From Guptibacillus hwajinpoensis (GTDB taxonomy: Bacteria > Bacillota > Bacilli > Bacillales > Guptibacillaceae): a stretch of 64,000 bases of DNA. Position numbers and translations under genes: made by a program. Under the pieces are notes generated by a model. It was given only the letters and a program-made list of their open reading frames with translations, had not been told where the DNA came from and ran no database searches. Position 1 is the first letter of the stretch; each line of letters starts with the position of its first letter. Location of the stretch: positions 93,827-157,826 of the forward strand of contig NZ_LELK01000004.1 in NCBI RefSeq assembly GCF_001039475.1. Reading direction: 5' to 3'. Shown here piece by piece: positions 52,101 through 60,476 of this stretch.

Positions 52101-53018
52101 TTACACAATTGGGTCGAAATGCTTTAATTCGAGCGAAAGACTACAGTCTTTCCCAGTATCGTACGAGCGATCACCAATTTGATTTACTAGTTCAGTGAGA
52201 CAATCTTCTTCGTTATGCCAGTAGTCGAGAATAAGAGGGAGTATACTTGTTGCTTCATCTTCAGCCTGTTCGAGTAGCTCTTCGAATGTAGCGGTAGATT
52301 CTTCTTGTTTAACAGCAGGATGAATCCATGTTGTGCCGTCTCGATTTAAGTAATCTTCGTCACCAATTTGTTTTCGGTAAGAAAAGGAAGAGACTTGCTT
52401 CTTAAGGATTTGGTTTTTCCAACCTAGTGGGTCAAATAGGATCTTAAGTGCAAGCACCATATCTCGATACGATTGATTAATGTAATCACCCGGCATGCGT
52501 TCAGCCGTTTCCGGATAATGTGTTTGAATGAGCTCATATAACATGATTTCAATAGGGTGATAAAGAGATTTACCAACGTGGATTTCTTGATAAACAGGAG
52601 TTTTCCACGTTTCGATATCTTTGTATTCCTTCATCAAAATGGTATCGATAATAATTTCTAGCTGCTGATGGCGGTTGCCTTCAAGTCCTGAGCGATAGTG
52701 GATGTAGGGGTGTGCATTACGGTCAAGAATGTGGTGGGTAACGAAACCTAGAATATAAGCTCGAAGCTTTGGATCATTGTGCTTTCCGTATTCAATCATA
52801 TCGATTAGAAATGGACCGCAATTCATTTGGTGGAGCACTGAACCTGTTTCTTGGACAGGTTTATTCTTTTTCCATGGCCAGAAATTATGGTAGAAAAAGG
52901 GGTCAGGCCCCTGTGCACCGAGGCGAAAGAAAGGAAGGTCCTCTTTGATCGTCGTCCATATGCCGGCCTCCATAGCAGCTTCTTCCCCGAATAAAATATG
53001 TGTCCAGACATTTGGCAT
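52101..53018 (-). CDS. Zinc-dependent phospholipase C-like protein, 305 aa
   Basis: Member of the Zn-dependent PLC fold family (PF00882-like). It shows RLGAQGPDPFFYHNFW (metal-binding Asp/His), GFVTHHILDRNAHPYIHYR (HH, D and H ligands) and HQQLEIIIDTILMKEY. No signal peptide is visible, so the protein is probably cytoplasmic and may not be a secreted toxin-like PLC. RBS is a G-rich run. Confidence 0.82.
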   Translation of the reverse strand: MPNVWTHILFGEEAAMEAGIWTTIKEDLPFFRLGAQGPDPFFYHNFWPWKKNKPVQETGSVLHQMNCGPFLIDMIEYGKHNDPKLRAYILGFVTHHILDRNAHPYIHYRSGLEGNRHQQLEIIIDTILMKEYKDIETWKTPVYQEIHVGKSLYHPIEIMLYELIQTHYPETAERMPGDYINQSYRDMVLALKILFDPLGWKNQILKKQVSSFSYRKQIGDEDYLNRDGTTWIHPAVKQEESTATFEELLEQAEDEATSILPLILDYWHNEEDCLTELVNQIGDRSYDTGKDCSLSLELKHFDPIV

Positions 53019-53130
53019 CGATATGTCCCCCCCTTATATAGATGAGTTACTCTATTATACCTGACATGAACCTGTCTTCTTGCCACATTTATTTATTCTT
53101 TCCCTTATTTTTTGAGATGCAAGCATGAAA

Positions 53131-53152
53131 AAAGCCCGGCGTATGCCGGACT
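53131..53152 (-). terminator. Terminator of the siderophore-binding protein gene
   Basis: AAGCCCGGC and GCCGGACTT pair around GTAT. The minus strand continues in T6. Confidence 0.82.
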
Positions 53153-53161
53153 TTGATTATA

Positions 53162-54121
53162 TTATTCACTTAGAAAGACGCCCTCAATGTCGTCTAGCAT
53201 CTTATTAGCAGAGATTACTCCACCAGAAGTGTTCCAAATTGCATCGCTTACTTTGTGAACATTGTCTTCTTTTACAACTTCAAGGTTGTTCCAGAGAGGA
53301 TCATTTGTCCATTCTTCAGCAGTAGAATTGGCATCTCCATCACCAGGATCATAAGTGAAGTAGAAGAGTACGTCTCCATCCATTTCAGGGATGCGCTCTT
53401 TTGTAACTTCTTCAGCGAAATTTTGTTTTTGCTGGGATTCTGGACGATTAAAGCCAAGTTGCTCGAGAATAACGCCTGAGAAAGAGTCTTTGTAATAAAT
53501 TCTTGTTTGTCCTGCAAGGAAACGAACCACAGATACTTCTTTATCCAGCTGTTCGCCAAGCTTTTCACTCATAGAATCGATGCGGTCATTATAAGAGCTC
53601 ATAACTTCATCGCCTTTATCTTCCATGTTCAACGCTTTTGCATAAAACGTAAAGTTCTCCTGCCAATCGCCTTTCAGCGTTTCTGAGTAAACAGTTGGTG
53701 CAATTGCACTTAGTTGATCGTAGATATCTTCTTGACGAAGTTTGTTTCCGATAATTAAGTCTGGTTTCAGCGCTGCAACAGCCTCAAGATTTACCTCGCT
53801 TTCAGTTCCGACAACTTCTACACCTTCCATTTGATCAGAAATGTGATCATACCAAGGATCACCAAGCCATGATTGAACAGCACCAACAGGTGTAACATCC
53901 ATTGCAAGAAGGGCTTCTGTACCTTCATTTGTTAAAATAACAACTTTTTCAGGATTTTCAGGAACTTCTGTTTCTCCCATTGCATGACTAACAGTACGAG
54001 CAGTTTGTTCTTCTTTTGGTTCTTCTGAATTACCCTCGCTTGCATTATTCTCGCTTGTTCCGCATGCAGCAAGAATCATAACCATGGCCAGAGTAAGGAT
54101 AAGCCAACCTTTTTTAAACAT
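53162..54121 (-). CDS. yfiY: Iron-siderophore substrate-binding lipoprotein (YfiY-like), 319 aa
   Basis: Extracellular lipid-anchored receptor for ferric siderophore. Signal peptide and lipobox MILAAC (Cys20) are present, followed by an acidic linker and a class III binding fold with EALLAMDVTPVGAVQSW, LEAVAALKPDLIIGNK and DGDVLFYFTYD. Similarity to YfiY suggests a hydroxamate or carboxylate siderophore. It is divergent from the permease genes, with two Fur boxes between. Confidence 0.88.
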   Translation of the reverse strand: MFKKGWLILTLAMVMILAACGTSENNASEGNSEEPKEEQTARTVSHAMGETEVPENPEKVVILTNEGTEALLAMDVTPVGAVQSWLGDPWYDHISDQMEGVEVVGTESEVNLEAVAALKPDLIIGNKLRQEDIYDQLSAIAPTVYSETLKGDWQENFTFYAKALNMEDKGDEVMSSYNDRIDSMSEKLGEQLDKEVSVVRFLAGQTRIYYKDSFSGVILEQLGFNRPESQQKQNFAEEVTKERIPEMDGDVLFYFTYDPGDGDANSTAEEWTNDPLWNNLEVVKEDNVHKVSDAIWNTSGGVISANKMLDDIEGVFLSE

Positions 54122-54143
54122 GCTTATAGCCCCCTATGTATAG

Positions 54144-54158
54144 TGAGAATCATTTTCA
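54144..54158. promoter_or_regulatory. Fur box 1
   Basis: TGAGAATCATTTTCA matches the 7-1-7 Fur consensus TGATAATNATTATCA at 12 of the 14 defined positions. It lies close upstream of the binding-protein gene. Confidence 0.75.
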
Positions 54159-54206
54159 TTTACAATGTAATGATACTCAATTGTCACAAAAGAGTCAACA
54201 TGCAAT

Positions 54207-54221
54207 TGAGATTGATTCTCA
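54207..54221. promoter_or_regulatory. Fur box 2
   Basis: TGAGATTGATTCTCA matches the 7-1-7 Fur consensus at 11 of the 14 defined positions. It lies upstream of the permease operon, so each divergent transcript has its own box. Confidence 0.65.
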
Positions 54222-54290
54222 AATTCATTGACACGCATTGGTTCTTTTTTTACACTTAATATGGATGATAAGGAAAGGAAAAAATCCTTT

Positions 54291-55301
54291 ATGGCTCATA
54301 AATTAAAAACAGTACGAAATAAATGGCTCGGGCTTGCGATTGGCGCCCTTATCGTAGTAGCGCTAATGGCATCTAGTGTTGTCTATGGTTTAACAAGTAT
54401 AACTTGGTCAACAGCTCTGAATGCATTTACTCAGTTTGACGGAAGCAATGAACATATCATTATTATTGATAATCGTGTACCTCGTGCTTTAATCGGTGCT
54501 GCAGTTGGAGCAAGCCTCGCTGTAGCAGGAGCATTGATGCAGGCGATCACACGTAACCCGCTCGCCTCACCATCCATACTTGGGGTTAATGCAGGTGCAA
54601 GCTTTGCGATTGTAGTTGCTGTGACGTTCTTCTCCGTCACATCGCTCGCAGCATTCAGCTGGCTCGCATTTCTTGGAGCAGCAGTAGCATCTTTGATTGT
54701 TTATGTACTTGGGACTCTGGGAAGAGAAGGGCTTACGCCGATGAAGTTAACGCTTGCAGGTGCTGCTATTGCAGCGATGTTCTCTTCGTTAACGCAAGGC
54801 ATGCTCGTGTTAAACGAGAAAGCTCTTGAGGATGTGCTGTTCTGGCTTGCAGGCTCGATTGAAGGCCGTAGCTTAGATATGCTTGGTGCTGTGATTCCAT
54901 ATATCGCAATTGGACTAGTTGGTGCTGTTTTCATTAGTAAGAAAATCAACACGCTAGTCATGGGTGAAGATGTTGCAAAAGGACTTGGCCAGCGTACGCT
55001 CTTTGTGAAGGCTGGTGCTGCGCTATTGATTGTTCTTCTTGCAGGAGGCTCCGTTGCGGTTGCCGGACCGATTGCATTGGTTGGAATTGTCGTTCCGCAT
55101 CTTGCGCGATTTTTTACTGGCTCTGATTATCGTTGGATCATTCCTTACAGTGCTATACTCGGCGCAATTCTATTACTATCGGCTGACATTGCAGCGCGCT
55201 ATGTGATCATGCCACTTGAAGCGCCTGTTGGCGTTCTAACGGCTGTCATCGGTACACCATTCTTTGTTTATATTGCTCGAAGGGAGTTTAACCAGCTATG
55301 A
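54291..55301 (+). CDS. yfiZ: Ferric-siderophore ABC permease subunit 1 (YfiZ-like), 336 aa
   Basis: FecCD/BtuC-type permease with about nine TM helices. Signature parts are NRVPRALIGAAVGASLAVAG, ITRNPLASPSILGVNAG and GPIALVGIVVPHLARFFTG. The start is uncertain; the ATG at 54291 gives 336 aa, close to YfiZ, while 54261 would add 10 residues. A purine-rich AAGGAAAGG lies 12 nt upstream of 54291. It overlaps the next permease by 4 bp (ATGA). Confidence 0.86.
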   Translation: MAHKLKTVRNKWLGLAIGALIVVALMASSVVYGLTSITWSTALNAFTQFDGSNEHIIIIDNRVPRALIGAAVGASLAVAGALMQAITRNPLASPSILGVNAGASFAIVVAVTFFSVTSLAAFSWLAFLGAAVASLIVYVLGTLGREGLTPMKLTLAGAAIAAMFSSLTQGMLVLNEKALEDVLFWLAGSIEGRSLDMLGAVIPYIAIGLVGAVFISKKINTLVMGEDVAKGLGQRTLFVKAGAALLIVLLAGGSVAVAGPIALVGIVVPHLARFFTGSDYRWIIPYSAILGAILLLSADIAARYVIMPLEAPVGVLTAVIGTPFFVYIARREFNQL

Positions 55302-56347
55302 CGAAATACACTTCCTTTCGAATGAAGACGCTCTCTTTTCTCCTTGATCGACGAGCGATTCTGATTATTGTATCTCTCATTGGTGCCGTAATTCTAACCG
55401 CTCTCATAAGCATTGGCATAGGAGAAATTTTTATAAAACCTGATGCAGTTGTAAAAGCGCTGTTTGGTTATGGAACAGATATGAATGAGCTTGTAGTGAA
55501 GCAGTTCCGTTTTCCTAGAATTGCGATGGCGATTCTTGCTGGTGGAGCATTAGCCGTCTCAGGTGCGATCCTACAGGGGATGATTCGTAACCCGCTCGCT
55601 TCGCCTGATATTCTAGGAATTACCTGGGGTGGGGCGCTTGCAACGATTGGATTTCTAACGGTGTTTAGTGATAAAGCAAATGCCTTAACCGTTAGTATTC
55701 AATGGCAGCCGCTTGCTTCGTTTATTGGAGCGGTTCTGGCGGGTTTTCTCGTATTTATTCTATCTTGGAAAAATGGCATTTCGCCAATCCGACTAGTGCT
55801 GATTGGGATTGGCCTTACAGCTGTATTACAAGCATTAACGACTCTACTCATGATTATAGGACCGATTTATAGAGCATCAGATGCGAACATCTGGATTACA
55901 GGTAGCGTCCATGGTACAAACGGTCAGGACGTGCTCACGCTGCTTCCATGGGTAGTCGTGCTTCTCATACTCCTTATGGTCTATTCGAGAAGGGTGAATC
56001 TTCAAGAGCTCGGTGATGATGTGGCCAAAGGTGCAGGTGCTATGCTCTTACGTGACCGAATCACCTTGCTCTTTATTAGCACAGGACTCGCAGGAGGGGC
56101 AGTTGCTTTCGCGGGTGGCGTTGGCTTCGTTGGCTTAATGGCTCCTCATATTGCGCGGAAGCTAGTAGGCTCTTCGTTCGGAGTGCTCGTACCTGTGTCA
56201 GCATTAGTTGGAAGCATGCTTGTTATGATTGCAGATTTAATTGGACGCACATTATTTTCTCCCCTAGAAGTTCCTGCTGGTGTTTTCACAGCAGCAATTG
56301 GTGCTCCATATTTCATTTATTTATTGTATCGATCAAGAAACAAATAA
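55298..56347 (+). CDS. yfhA: Ferric-siderophore ABC permease subunit 2 (YfhA-like), 349 aa
   Basis: Second FecCD permease. FRFPRIAMAILAGGALAVSG, MIRNPLASPDILGITWGG and AGGVGFVGLMAPHIARKLVG are standard family motifs. It pairs with the first permease to form the heterodimeric channel, driven by the ATPase downstream. Confidence 0.9.
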   Translation: MTKYTSFRMKTLSFLLDRRAILIIVSLIGAVILTALISIGIGEIFIKPDAVVKALFGYGTDMNELVVKQFRFPRIAMAILAGGALAVSGAILQGMIRNPLASPDILGITWGGALATIGFLTVFSDKANALTVSIQWQPLASFIGAVLAGFLVFILSWKNGISPIRLVLIGIGLTAVLQALTTLLMIIGPIYRASDANIWITGSVHGTNGQDVLTLLPWVVVLLILLMVYSRRVNLQELGDDVAKGAGAMLLRDRITLLFISTGLAGGAVAFAGGVGFVGLMAPHIARKLVGSSFGVLVPVSALVGSMLVMIADLIGRTLFSPLEVPAGVFTAAIGAPYFIYLLYRSRNK

Positions 56348-56363
56348 TGAGGAGGTGGGCGAA

Positions 56364-57179
56364 GTGTACGCTTTACAAACGGAAGATCTAACGCTTGGAT
56401 ACGGCGAGCATACTGTTATAGATGAGCTCAATTTACTTATTCCTAAAGGTGATATGAGTGTGCTAATTGGTGGGAATGGATGTGGCAAGTCAACGCTGTT
56501 ACGAAGCCTAGCGCGCCTCCAAAAGCCCCATTCTGGAGGGATTGTTCTTGATGGAGAGGCGATATCCAATAAACCGACGAAAGAAATTGCTCGTAAAATG
56601 GCTATTCTTCCACAGTCACCTGTCGCTCCCGAAGGACTTACTGTTCTGCAACTAGTTAAACAGGGGCGATATCCGTATCAAACGTGGTTAAGTCAGTGGT
56701 CAGAAGCGGATGAAAAAGCTGTCCAATATGCCTTACAAGCTACGCACATGGAAGAGTTTGCAGAGCGAAATGTGGATTCCCTTTCAGGTGGACAGCGTCA
56801 ACGAGCTTGGATTGCGTTAACACTTGCTCAAGACACCGACATTATTCTACTTGATGAACCTACAACGTATCTAGATTTGGCTCATCAAGTGGAAATACTT
56901 GATTTGCTTTTTGAATTGAATAAAGAAGGCAATCGTACAATTCTGATGGTACTGCATGATCTGAACCTTGCATGCCGGTACGCAGATCATATTATTGCAG
57001 TGAAGGACAAAGGGATTTATGATCAGGGGAAGCCAGAGGATATTGTGAATGAGGAACTTGTATATCAGGTGTTTGGACTTCAAAGCGACATCATCAAGGA
57101 TCCAATTTTCGGCACACCGCTTTGTGTTCCACACGGAAAGGGGAGGATGGTTCATGCCCGCGAACCTGCAGATGTTTAG
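56364..57179 (+). CDS. Ferric-siderophore ABC ATPase (YusV/FhuC-like), 271 aa
   Basis: Cytoplasmic ATPase of the importer. Walker A is GGNGCGKST, the signature is DSLSGGQRQRAWIAL, Walker B is IILLDEPTTYLD, and the switch His is in VLHDLNLACRYAD. The GTG start at 56364 has GGAGGTGGG upstream; the frame continues upstream into the permease gene without RBS. Its end overlaps the FhuF-like gene by 26 bp. In B. subtilis the YfiYZ/YfhA system uses the distant YusV ATPase; here an ATPase is in the operon. Confidence 0.9.
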   Translation: MYALQTEDLTLGYGEHTVIDELNLLIPKGDMSVLIGGNGCGKSTLLRSLARLQKPHSGGIVLDGEAISNKPTKEIARKMAILPQSPVAPEGLTVLQLVKQGRYPYQTWLSQWSEADEKAVQYALQATHMEEFAERNVDSLSGGQRQRAWIALTLAQDTDIILLDEPTTYLDLAHQVEILDLLFELNKEGNRTILMVLHDLNLACRYADHIIAVKDKGIYDQGKPEDIVNEELVYQVFGLQSDIIKDPIFGTPLCVPHGKGRMVHAREPADV

Positions 57180-57903
57180 TAAAGATGAGAAGGAAATACT
57201 CGAGCAGCTTAGCCTTCAGATTGGAAATGATGTAGCTAGCTATCCCAAAATAGAGCAAATTCTCGATGAAGAGAAAATAACGGAAATACTCCAAGACCTT
57301 GTAGACGAAGGGCATTTCCCTAATCTTTTTGTTGCTGGATCGCAGTTTATGAAGCGCTATGGCATAATGACGATCGCTCCAATTCTCTTTGCATTCACGA
57401 TGTGGAATAAGCGAATTGAAGCAGGTCCGGATCAACTCGGATACAGAATTGGATTCGAGCAGGACAGTTGGACGATGAAGCTTGCTGTACGTGATGAATG
57501 GATTGGTCCAGAAAACCGAACGAATGCAAGAGCGAAGCTAGCTAACGAATTGATTAATCAGAACCTTGCTCCATTTGTTGAAACGATGGTAAAAGCTACG
57601 AAACTATCTGCTACCATTCTATGGGAAAACGCGGCGATTTATTTATTCTGGATCTATGAAACCTTGATTCCTTCTAAAGCTAATGAAGAGCAAAAGCAAC
57701 GAGCGAAAGAGGACTTTCATTACATCGTTCATCAGTTCCAGTGCACAAGCTTTACTTGTGGCACGAACCCATTTCTACCGTATTACACAGAAAAGAAGGA
57801 ACGCGCAGAAGGCACGATGCGCACCCGAAAAACATGCTGCTTGCGAGACCAAATTTCTCCAGACACCATGTGCTGTAAAACTTGCCCAAAACTCCGCGGG
57901 TGA
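57154..57903 (+). CDS. FhuF-like ferric-siderophore reductase, 249 aa
   Basis: Predicted [2Fe-2S] cytoplasmic protein that would release iron from imported siderophore. The C-terminal motif is KTCCLRDQISPDTMCCKTCP: Cys228-Cys229, 11 residues, Cys241, 2 residues, Cys244. This is the CC-x(10-11)-C-x2-C arrangement of FhuF-type reductases. ATG 57154 follows GGGGAGG with 7-nt spacing. The 26-bp overlap with the ATPase gene implies coupling to it. Confidence 0.82.
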   Translation: MPANLQMFSKDEKEILEQLSLQIGNDVASYPKIEQILDEEKITEILQDLVDEGHFPNLFVAGSQFMKRYGIMTIAPILFAFTMWNKRIEAGPDQLGYRIGFEQDSWTMKLAVRDEWIGPENRTNARAKLANELINQNLAPFVETMVKATKLSATILWENAAIYLFWIYETLIPSKANEEQKQRAKEDFHYIVHQFQCTSFTCGTNPFLPYYTEKKERAEGTMRTRKTCCLRDQISPDTMCCKTCPKLRG

Positions 57904-57940
57904 CAGGCACCACCCGGTTTAGCTCGATTGATGTCGAATG

Positions 57941-57972
57941 AAAAAGCGTACCCTATAGGGCACGCTTTTTAT
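57941..57972. terminator. Convergent terminator
   Basis: AAAAAGCGT pairs with ACGCTTTTT between the siderophore operon and the DMT gene. Confidence 0.8.
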
Positions 57973-58861
57973 TTATGTTCGCTGGTTTGCGTTTGTAGCT
58001 TCGGATGAATAAGTAGAGTCCAGCTAAAATGATGCCTCCTCCAATCCACTGCATTGTATGCAGCGTTTCCCCGAGAATGAAATAAGCAAGAACACTCGCC
58101 CCAATTGGTTCAAAAAGGATGCTCATTGAAATGACGTTCACGCTAACCCACTTCACTGCCCAGTTTAAGAGTGAATGACCAAGAAGAGTAGGGAAGAGAG
58201 CAAGCAGGATGAAATAGACCCAGTCAGAAGCGGGGTATGATACAAAAGGATAGCGCATGATCAGATTATAGAGAACGAGCGTCACAGCCGCTATTCCATA
58301 AACGATGAACGTGTATGGAATAAGGTCTAGCCTCTTTCGGATATTCTGACCGAATAAAAGGTAGCCGGTGACCATGGCACATGCTGTAAGAGCAAGAAGA
58401 TCGCCTAACAGGGCAATTCCATTTAGTTGAAAGTCCCCCCAACTAATGACGATTGCTCCAGCAACTGCCGTCACCCCTCCTGCAATAGCTGGAAGGGTGA
58501 GTTTTTCTTTAAAGAAGAGATACGTTCCGACAAATGCGAAGAGTGGCTGTAGGGTAACGAGCACAACAGAACTCGCAACAGAAGTGTAATTCAGTGACTC
58601 GAACCAGAGAATGAAGTGAAAAGCGAGACTCACGCCTGCTAGACTTCCATAGCCCCAGTCCTTTCCTTTAATTGCTTTAAATGATTTTCTATACTTTATG
58701 AACACAATCGGCAACATAATTACAATCGCGATCAAAAGACGATGCATTGCAATGATAGAAGCAGGCGCAGAAGATAGCTTCACGAAAACGGCTGATGTTG
58801 ATACGAAAAGAACCGCGATGATAATTGCTACGTACGGTTTCGTGTTTTGTTCAGTAGACAA
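57953..58861 (-). CDS. EamA/DMT-superfamily transporter, 302 aa
   Basis: Ten-TM drug/metabolite exporter with two EamA repeats (about 8-140 and 150-290). Typical parts are VASSVVLVTLQPLFAFVGTYLFFKE (split motif) and SILFEPIGASVLAYFILGE. Substrate unknown. The TTG start is about 11-12 nt from GGAGG, which is long, so the start is not certain. Confidence 0.82.
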   Translation of the reverse strand: MSTEQNTKPYVAIIIAVLFVSTSAVFVKLSSAPASIIAMHRLLIAIVIMLPIVFIKYRKSFKAIKGKDWGYGSLAGVSLAFHFILWFESLNYTSVASSVVLVTLQPLFAFVGTYLFFKEKLTLPAIAGGVTAVAGAIVISWGDFQLNGIALLGDLLALTACAMVTGYLLFGQNIRKRLDLIPYTFIVYGIAAVTLVLYNLIMRYPFVSYPASDWVYFILLALFPTLLGHSLLNWAVKWVSVNVISMSILFEPIGASVLAYFILGETLHTMQWIGGGIILAGLYLFIRSYKRKPANINKKRAL

Positions 58862-58892
58862 TTCTTATTCATTCCTCCATTGTGACAAGACT

Positions 58893-60344
58893 CTATACTA
58901 ATTCAGCTTCAGCTTGTTCTACGGCTTCGTCGTGTGCTGTACAGCGGTTATAACCGCCAACGCGCTTCTCAAGTTGCTCACCAAACTGAAAGAGCGCTTC
59001 TTCATTCCCAACGCGACTAACAAGCTGCACACCAATCGGTAGCCCATCTCTACTCATACCAACAGGAACGACAAGGGAGGGAAGTCCCCATACATTGGCG
59101 TAAGCGACGTTTGGCATGTAATTGAGAAACGTTTTACGTATCGAAAATAGCTCTTGATAGAGTTGACCGTGAACGGGAGCTGGCGAATGGTAGACAGGCA
59201 TAATTAAGATGCGATCGTCTAAATAGTCTTCTAGAATATCATCACCACGTTTTAGCGCAACGTGAATCTGGTTAATTTGCTTTTGCGTTGGTTTAAAAAG
59301 TCTTGCCCCAATTAATGCCCACGAAAGGTAAGGATGGACATCAGAGTTGCGGAAGAACTTCTCTTTCATAAACTCTCCAAATGGACTTGCCCTGTCATGA
59401 TCAACCATAAGCTTTGCCATATCGGCTCCACCATCAATTGACATCATTTGCTGCCACATTAAGGCGGCTTCATTAAAGAACGGCGGATTTGCTTGTTCTT
59501 CGGCAAGTTCTCCATCGAACGTATCTCTTATACTCGTTATCAACTGATACGTCTCACGGTTAATCGGAAAACGATGGTGTGGAAGGGGATAGACTATTTT
59601 AAAATCGGAAAGGCTGCGATTCGGCGGTTGTTCATTCGCGATAATCTGGTTGATCAATCTAGCATCCTGAACAGATTTACTCATCGCTCCGATGCCAAGC
59701 ATACGCTCCTGCTCTGGTTTATCGACATAAGGGAAATTGCCTTCTTGTGATACCTGACGATTTCCTGATTTAAATCCGACAACTCCGTTAAAATGGGCTG
59801 GAAAGCGTATCGAGCCACCGATATCTGCTCCAATGCCAACAGCGGCACCGCCTGCTGCAATTAGCGAACCTTCTCCGCCGCTTGATCCACCGGCAGTTCT
59901 TGTAATATCCCACGGATTATTCGTTCTCCCATAATGCTTATTATCCGTTTCCTGACAGAAGCAGAGGGCAGGGGTGTTCGTTTTACCGAGTATGATTGCT
60001 CCTTCTGCTCGAAGACGTCTAATCACTTCTGCATCCTTTTGCTCACGCGAGCCAGCTCGGTAGCTAAGACCGCCGGTAGTGGTCATATTCTCAACATGAA
60101 AACACTCTTTTACACTGATTGGAACCCCGAATAAACGTCCCCTAGGTTCTTCAGTTGTTAGTGTGTAATCAGCTTTCCTTGCTTCTTCTATGGCAGCTTC
60201 AAAACGGTTCTCAACAAGACAGTTTAAGACAGGGTTAATGGTCTTTAGGTGATCGATATACGTTTTAACGGCATTGTACGATGAAATTTCTCGATTGGAA
60301 ATTTCCTTCGACAGGGACAAGGCATCCATTTCTACTAGTTTCAT
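58893..60344 (-). CDS. Amidase-signature enzyme, 483 aa
   Basis: Hydrolase with the Ser-cisSer-Lys triad: Lys79 (ISVKECFH), cis-Ser154 (AGGSSGGEGS) and nucleophile Ser178 (DIGGSIRFPA). The length fits the family. No signal peptide is seen. Substrate is unknown, and nothing nearby indicates a GatCAB operon. RBS GGAGGGATAGC. Confidence 0.88.
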   Translation of the reverse strand: MKLVEMDALSLSKEISNREISSYNAVKTYIDHLKTINPVLNCLVENRFEAAIEEARKADYTLTTEEPRGRLFGVPISVKECFHVENMTTTGGLSYRAGSREQKDAEVIRRLRAEGAIILGKTNTPALCFCQETDNKHYGRTNNPWDITRTAGGSSGGEGSLIAAGGAAVGIGADIGGSIRFPAHFNGVVGFKSGNRQVSQEGNFPYVDKPEQERMLGIGAMSKSVQDARLINQIIANEQPPNRSLSDFKIVYPLPHHRFPINRETYQLITSIRDTFDGELAEEQANPPFFNEAALMWQQMMSIDGGADMAKLMVDHDRASPFGEFMKEKFFRNSDVHPYLSWALIGARLFKPTQKQINQIHVALKRGDDILEDYLDDRILIMPVYHSPAPVHGQLYQELFSIRKTFLNYMPNVAYANVWGLPSLVVPVGMSRDGLPIGVQLVSRVGNEEALFQFGEQLEKRVGGYNRCTAHDEAVEQAEAELV

Positions 60345-60444
60345 GCTATCCCTCCAGATAGTGTCGGCCTATCCTCCGACATCGGTTAATTTATCTATTC
60401 GGCTTTAACCATCAGAATCCTTTATTAGGAGAAAGAGAAAAGAC

Positions 60445-60476
60445 ACTTCGTTCAATGGACGAAATGCCTCTTATCT
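60445..60476 (-). terminator. Terminator of the radical-SAM gene
   Basis: AGACACTTCGT and ACGAAATGCCTCT form an imperfect stem. On the minus strand CTTTTCTCTTT follows. Confidence 0.6.

Noticed and set aside
52092-52108. cre-like TGATACCGCTTACAC
   Set aside because: It differs from consensus at one outer base and overlaps the 3' end of a gene, where a CcpA site is not expected.
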